DNA from: Actinomycetota bacterium
Lineage (GTDB): Bacteria > Actinomycetota > Actinomycetes > Nanopelagicales > Nanopelagicaceae
Length of the DNA: 10,823 nucleotides
NCBI GenBank assembly: GCA_002737595.1
Contig: NSHZ01000053.1
Span: 1-10,823, forward strand
Reading direction: 5' to 3'
Part shown: piece after piece, positions 7,989 to 10,823 of the stretch
Layout of the letters: each line of letters begins with the position of its first letter
Numbering within the stretch: the stretch's first letter is position 1
Notes under the pieces: generated by a model
What the model saw: only the letters and a program-made list of their open reading frames with translations
What the model was told of the DNA's origin: nothing
The model's database searches: none
Made by a program: the position numbers and the translations under genes

Positions 7989-8007
7989 TTAGGTATGCCT
8001 AACCTAC
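7989..8007. promoter_or_regulatory. DtxR/IdeR-type iron box upstream of efeU
   Basis: The 19-bp site TTAGGTATGCCTAACCTAC is compared with the established DtxR/IdeR consensus TTAGGTTAGSCTAACCTAA. It matches at 16 of 19 positions counting the degenerate centre; mismatches are at positions 7, 8 and 19. It overlaps the predicted -10 and start region of efeU, the normal location for repression by an Fe(II)-loaded DtxR/IdeR protein. The regulator gene itself is not in the window. Confidence 0.85.
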
Positions 8008-8029
8008 CCAGCGCCTTTAATTATCGCAA
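8001..8029 (-). promoter_or_regulatory. Predicted sigma70-type promoter of efeU
   Basis: On the minus strand TTGCGA (8029-8024) and TAGGTT (8006-8001) are 17 bp apart. The -10 lies entirely within the iron box at 7989-8007, so a bound regulator would block RNA polymerase. Predicted transcription start near 7994 gives a leader of about 30 nt to the ATG at 7963. Confidence 0.5.
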
Positions 8030-8042
8030 CTTAAGTGTTGCG
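8025..8042. repeat. Inverted repeat between rnd and efeU
   Basis: CGCAAC (8025-8030) and GTTGCG (8037-8042) are exact reverse complements around TTAAGT. The repeat begins about 12 nt after the rnd stop codon and overlaps the predicted efeU -35. In rnd mRNA it could form a 6-bp hairpin followed by AT-rich sequence without a U-run, so it could be a weak terminator or an additional binding site. The evidence is only the symmetry. Confidence 0.35.
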
Positions 8043-8053
8043 TAATTCATTTA

Positions 8054-9349
8054 TCACTGCGAAGGCTCCGCAGCGACGCCCTCATCGGGGGCTTCCGCGT
8101 TGATTTCAAGCTCGGGTTCGGGGAGCGGCTCCGTAGCTAGCAGGGCCTCGGCAAGTAACGTTTCAAGGAGTGAGATCTGCCACGAACGAGCGCCGCGACC
8201 TGCGAGCCAGGAAGAGAGTTCGCTGGGTGGCTCCCAGCAGAGTCGGCGCAAGGTATCTGGTGTCAGCAGATTCTCGATAGGAACAGACCACTCATCAGAG
8301 ATCGACTTCATGGCTGCGCGGGCGTGTGAAAGGCGCGCGTGGGCCAGTGGATTTCGCATACTCCAAACTTTTGGCGGTGGTGGGCCATCGCTTCTTTTGG
8401 CAAGCTCGGGCAAATCATCTTCAGGTATCGCCATTGCTCGCGCAATGGCACTCCACCAATTGCGCAAGTACTTCTTGGCTCCGCGCCCATGGAATGCTCT
8501 AATTGACATTAAGCTCGATGCGTTCGTCGGTGGAGTCAAAGCCGCTGCCACAATCGCGCTGTCAGGAAGAATGCGGCCTGGTGCGATGTCCCGTGACTCC
8601 GCTATGCCATCACGCTCGATCCATAACAACTTAACGATTGCGAGCGCGCGACGCTTCTTTACCTGATGCAAGCCCGAAGTACGTCGCCATGGTTCTTCGC
8701 GCGATGGAGATGGTGGCGCTGCGAGTACTGATGCGAATTCTTCCTTCGCCCATTCCAGCTTGCCACTCTCTCGCAACACTAATTCAACTTTGTTGCGCAA
8801 TTCCACTAAAAGTTCTACGTCTAGTGCTGCGTAGTTAAGCCAAGGCTCGGGAAGCGGACGCGTAGACCAATCCACCGCGCTATGTTCCTTGGCAAGTGAT
8901 CTGTGAAGCAGGAGTTCAATCAGTGCTCCCAAGCCGACTCTCTCAAAACCAGCAATACGCGCTCCGAGCTCAGTATCAAATAGAGATGTGGGGGAGATGC
9001 CCACCTCGCGCAGACATGCGAGATCTTGGGTACTTGCATGGATGATCCACTCACAATCGTTTAAAGCATTGGAAATACTGGATAGATCGGGGCATGCGAT
9101 GGGATCAATGAGAAAGATTCCAGAGCCTTCTCGGCGGATTTGAATCAGGTATGCACGTTGGCTGTACTTATATCCACTCGCACGTTCTGCATCTACGGCA
9201 ACTGGACCTACGCCAGCGAGTAGTTTGCTCACCACCTCAGGAATATCTGAAGGGTAATGAATTATCGGAGGCAAACCTTCGTGAGGAACAAGCAAGGGAG
9301 TGACTTCGGGGGCACTCGAAATTTCCGAGTGAGAATTTGCAGAATCCAT
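8054..9349 (-). CDS. rnd: Ribonuclease D family 3'-5' exonuclease with HRDC domain
   Basis: A DEDD-type 3'-5' exoribonuclease, in the family that trims tRNA precursors and other stable RNAs. The 431 residues are typical for actinobacteria. The exonuclease domain (about 45-195) shows all motifs: DAE at 53-55 (Exo I), HASTQDL at 104-110 with Asp109 (Exo II), and YAALD at 173-177 with Tyr173 and Asp177 (Exo III, DEDDy subclass). An HRDC domain follows near 218-300 (WRRTSGLHQVKKRRALAIVKLLW, DIAPGRILPD). The next block, about 320-400, includes DGPPPPKVW and ENLLTPDTLRRLCWEPP; I recall it as a conserved actinobacterial extension. The last ~27 residues are acidic and Pro/Glu-rich and probably disordered. 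The ATG lies 6 nt after the DUF3000 stop and has no good Shine-Dalgarno, so reinitiation or coupling is likely. Specific RNA targets in this lineage are unknown to me. Confidence 0.94.
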   Translation of the reverse strand: MDSANSHSEISSAPEVTPLLVPHEGLPPIIHYPSDIPEVVSKLLAGVGPVAVDAERASGYKYSQRAYLIQIRREGSGIFLIDPIACPDLSSISNALNDCEWIIHASTQDLACLREVGISPTSLFDTELGARIAGFERVGLGALIELLLHRSLAKEHSAVDWSTRPLPEPWLNYAALDVELLVELRNKVELVLRESGKLEWAKEEFASVLAAPPSPSREEPWRRTSGLHQVKKRRALAIVKLLWIERDGIAESRDIAPGRILPDSAIVAAALTPPTNASSLMSIRAFHGRGAKKYLRNWWSAIARAMAIPEDDLPELAKRSDGPPPPKVWSMRNPLAHARLSHARAAMKSISDEWSVPIENLLTPDTLRRLCWEPPSELSSWLAGRGARSWQISLLETLLAEALLATEPLPEPELEINAEAPDEGVAAEPSQ

Positions 9350-9355
9350 GTGGTG

Positions 9356-9955
9356 TTAGCGAACCACACTCTTCGTTTTTTTTGGTGTAAGAGCAGACAC
9401 ACCTTCCGGAAGTGGTGGCAATCCCGCTGAGTATGAGATGAGATCGCACCAAGCTTCGAGGTGGCGATCAAAGACATCAAATGCTGTCCACGATGCGCGG
9501 ATCTCAATCTCGTACGAGCGATCGCGCTCTGCGAGTTGACCGAAGGCTTCGCTACTGATGCGCGTCACTGTTCCACTCGGAGCGGTGAATTGCACTCCAC
9601 GATTCTTCAGCGCATCCATCAGCCATGACCAACCCACTTCGGGAAGAAGTGGGTCATCGCCCATTTCGAACTCAAGTTCAGCGCGCACAAAGGTGACGCA
9701 CCGAAATTTGCCCTCCCAAGCGTCGTGACCGGCCGGGTCATAAAGGAGCACGAAGCGACCAGTAGCTACTTCGCTCTCGGCAACCGCGGATGTATAGAGG
9801 TCCGCGGTGATCGCGACGGCATGCGGGGCAAGCTTGGCTGGGGCCGGGGCTTCGAGAAGTTCAATTTCTGGCCTTGGTTCCACGCCACGAAGTTGGGCAA
9901 GGGCGGCCGTGAAAGCGTGCGGAACTATCTCCAGGTCGCTTATTTCTCGGGCCAT
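9356..9955 (-). CDS. DUF3000 domain protein
   Basis: The 199-residue product matches the actinobacterial DUF3000 family (Pfam PF11452 as I recall), whose function is not known. Recognisable conserved segments are PRPEIELLEAPAPAKLAPHAVAI early on, ATGRFVLLYDPAGHDAWEG near 64-82, FVRAELEFEMGDDPLLPEVGWSWLMDAL in the middle, GTVTRISSEAFG, and DRHLEAWCDLISYSAGLPPLP near the C-terminus. It has no signal peptide or membrane helix and looks globular and cytosolic. I chose ATG 9955 (MAREISDLE) because TACCCT, a TANNNT -10, lies 7 nt upstream, as in leaderless genes; an in-frame TTG at 9973 would add six residues but has less support. rnd follows after 6 nt on the same strand, so the pair is probably an operon, consistent with the frequent DUF3000-rnd linkage I recall in actinobacteria. 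Confidence 0.9.
   Translation of the reverse strand: MAREISDLEIVPHAFTAALAQLRGVEPRPEIELLEAPAPAKLAPHAVAITADLYTSAVAESEVATGRFVLLYDPAGHDAWEGKFRCVTFVRAELEFEMGDDPLLPEVGWSWLMDALKNRGVQFTAPSGTVTRISSEAFGQLAERDRSYEIEIRASWTAFDVFDRHLEAWCDLISYSAGLPPLPEGVSALTPKKTKSVVR
9632..9654. repeat. Perfect 9-bp inverted repeat inside the DUF3000 gene
   Basis: ACCCACTTC (9632-9640) and GAAGTGGGT (9646-9654) are exact reverse complements with a 5-nt loop. It falls in the codons for the conserved DPLLPEVGW segment, so it may simply reflect coding sequence. A hairpin in the DUF3000-rnd mRNA is possible. Confidence 0.4.
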
Positions 9956-9962
9956 ACCGCCA

Positions 9963-9968
9963 AGGGTA
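9963..9968 (-). promoter_or_regulatory. Candidate -10 element (TACCCT) for leaderless DUF3000-rnd transcript
   Basis: On the minus strand TACCCT fits TANNNT and is followed by 7 nt and then the ATG at 9955. No Shine-Dalgarno is present. Transcription would begin at the start codon. No convincing -35 hexamer is seen. The call rests on motif and distance. Confidence 0.45.
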
Positions 9969-10001
9969 GGCAAGGTGGGGGCGAGCCCTGGTTAGGCGCG
10001 C

Positions 10002-10007
10002 TAGGGT
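10002..10007 (+). promoter_or_regulatory. Candidate -10 element (TAGGGT) for leaderless transporter transcript
   Basis: TAGGGT fits TANNNT and ends 8 nt before the ATG at 10016, with no Shine-Dalgarno between. It forms a divergent pair with the TACCCT of DUF3000 within the 60-bp intergenic region 9956-10015. A -35 is not evident. Confidence 0.45.
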
Positions 10008-10015
10008 CAATCTCT

Positions 10016-10823
10016 ATGGCTGCCCTCTTCGCCCTCATCGCCAGCGTGATGTGGGGTACCTCCGACTTCCTTGGCGGCACTTTGGCGCGGAAGCGGAAGG
10101 TAATCGCCGTGGTGGCCGGCTCCCAGGCGCTGAGTTTAGGTGTGGGGATTGTGGTCGTGGTTATCAGCGGCGAGTGGCAGAAAAATTTCTGGGGATGGCA
10201 CGGATACGGGATTTACGCGATCCTCGCTGGGTATAGCGGATATATCGGCCTACTAGCTTTCTATGCGGGACTTTCCCAGGGGCGTATGGGCGTGGTCTCA
10301 CCAATAGCTGCTCTTGGAGTAGTCATTCCGGTAACTGCTGGTTTGCTCCGCGGTGATAACCCTAAGAGTCTGCAACTCATCGGTATTTTCGTGGCCTTTG
10401 CCGGTGCGGTGATGGCTAGTGGTCCGGAGTTGCGCGGGAAAGCGGGCGTGAAGCCGGTGATGTATGCCGGAATTGCTGGTCTCTGTTTTGGAACAGCACA
10501 AGTTTTCATGGCATTGGGATCGCGCGAAAGCGCAGTAATGACCATGGTCGGAATGAGAGTGGCCACGTTTGCAGTGATGGGAACAATCGCTTTCGCCAAG
10601 CGAACTGTAGGCGGTCTTACGCGTGTTGATGTACCTCTGCTCTTTGTGATTGGGGCGCTTGATTTTGGTGCGAATGTCCTGCTGGGAATGGCAACGCATA
10701 TGGGACTGTGGTCAATCGTCATGGTTCTCGGTTCGCTTTATCCAATCATGACGGTAATTTTAGCGGCCGGAATTCACCATGAAAGATTGATGAAGATTCA
10801 GTACTACGGAATTGCGTGTGCGA
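10016..10823 (+). CDS. EamA-family (drug/metabolite transporter superfamily) permease, C-terminus cut by window end
   Basis: The frame is open from the ATG to the last base, giving 269 residues. Full-length EamA permeases have about 280-300, so only the last part is missing. The protein is very hydrophobic, with about ten membrane segments arranged as two similar halves. The first half starts MAALFALIASVMWGTSDFLGG, a typical EamA opening, and contains LAFYAGLSQGRMGVVSPIAALGVVIPV, the conserved end-of-repeat motif. The second half starts near VMYAGIAGLCFGTAQVFMALG and repeats the pattern with WSIVMVLGSLYPIMTVILA. The final helix, beginning QYYGIACA, is cut. The family exports or imports small metabolites at the cytoplasmic membrane; the substrate cannot be told from sequence. 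It is divergent from DUF3000 and has no Shine-Dalgarno; the upstream TAGGGT suggests a leaderless mRNA. Confidence 0.9.
   Translation, partial: MAALFALIASVMWGTSDFLGGTLARKRKVIAVVAGSQALSLGVGIVVVVISGEWQKNFWGWHGYGIYAILAGYSGYIGLLAFYAGLSQGRMGVVSPIAALGVVIPVTAGLLRGDNPKSLQLIGIFVAFAGAVMASGPELRGKAGVKPVMYAGIAGLCFGTAQVFMALGSRESAVMTMVGMRVATFAVMGTIAFAKRTVGGLTRVDVPLLFVIGALDFGANVLLGMATHMGLWSIVMVLGSLYPIMTVILAAGIHHERLMKIQYYGIACA

Noticed and set aside
7677..8045. 122-codon open frame on the plus strand across efeU and its promoter
   Set aside because: It covers the REGLE-encoding region and the iron box on the other strand, and shows no family features.
8100..8666. 188-codon open frame on the plus strand opposite rnd
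   Set aside because: It is antisense to a clearly conserved RNase D, is rich in Ser/Arg/Ala with no recognisable motif, and has no ribosome binding site or context.
9956..9973. TTG start six codons upstream for DUF3000
   Set aside because: It has no Shine-Dalgarno and would place the TACCCT -10 inside the gene; ATG 9955 has the better geometry.
10261..10722. 153-codon open frame on the minus strand opposite the EamA transporter
   Set aside because: It is the antisense of a hydrophobic transporter; the composition (Thr/Pro/Ala/Ile-rich) is what such a shadow gives, and no family is recognisable.

Overview
This 10.8-kb window looks like a chromosomal core region from an actinobacterium (Actinomycetota) of moderate GC, which I judge by eye at a little over 50%. 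The evidence is a set of proteins close to the usual actinobacterial forms: a ribonuclease D with an extended C-terminal region, a DUF3000 protein, a fused crotonase/3-hydroxyacyl-CoA dehydrogenase with the GAGLMAS fingerprint, and its thiolase partner. The gene neighbourhood also resembles the acnA-dxs-fad-rnd region I recall from Streptomyces. The tight spacing, absence of mobile DNA and several apparently leaderless starts would suit a streamlined, possibly aquatic, lineage, but the exact taxon is inference.

Plus strand, left (1-3860): the C-terminal part of aconitase runs in from the left edge (1-1518). It is followed by a small conserved hypothetical gene (1542-1907) and then dxs (1917-3860), which makes the first intermediate of the MEP isoprenoid pathway. 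dxs converges on the fatty-acid oxidation genes, and the two coding regions overlap tail to tail by 59 bp. A 9-bp perfect inverted repeat sits inside that overlap.

Minus strand, middle (9955 down to 3802): DUF3000 and rnd form a tight pair with a 6-nt gap. Next comes a lone FTR1/EfeU-type ferrous-iron permease with a strong DtxR/IdeR-type iron box over its predicted promoter. Then comes fadA (thiolase), with its own predicted promoter surrounded by GTTAC/GTAAC palindromes, and fadJ/fadB, which overlaps fadA by the ATGA of its start. The FadA and FadJ products together carry out the last three steps of beta-oxidation and feed acetyl-CoA to the TCA cycle, where aconitase acts.

Right edge (10016-10823): an EamA-type (DMT) membrane transporter is transcribed divergently from DUF3000 and runs off the window just before its C-terminus.

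No tRNA, rRNA, CRISPR, insertion sequence or phage gene is visible. No stretch over 300 bases lacks a gene. I do not see an undescribed multi-gene system; the best leads are regulatory: the iron box, the fadA palindrome cluster, the hairpin in the dxs/fadJ overlap, and the leaderless-type starts.
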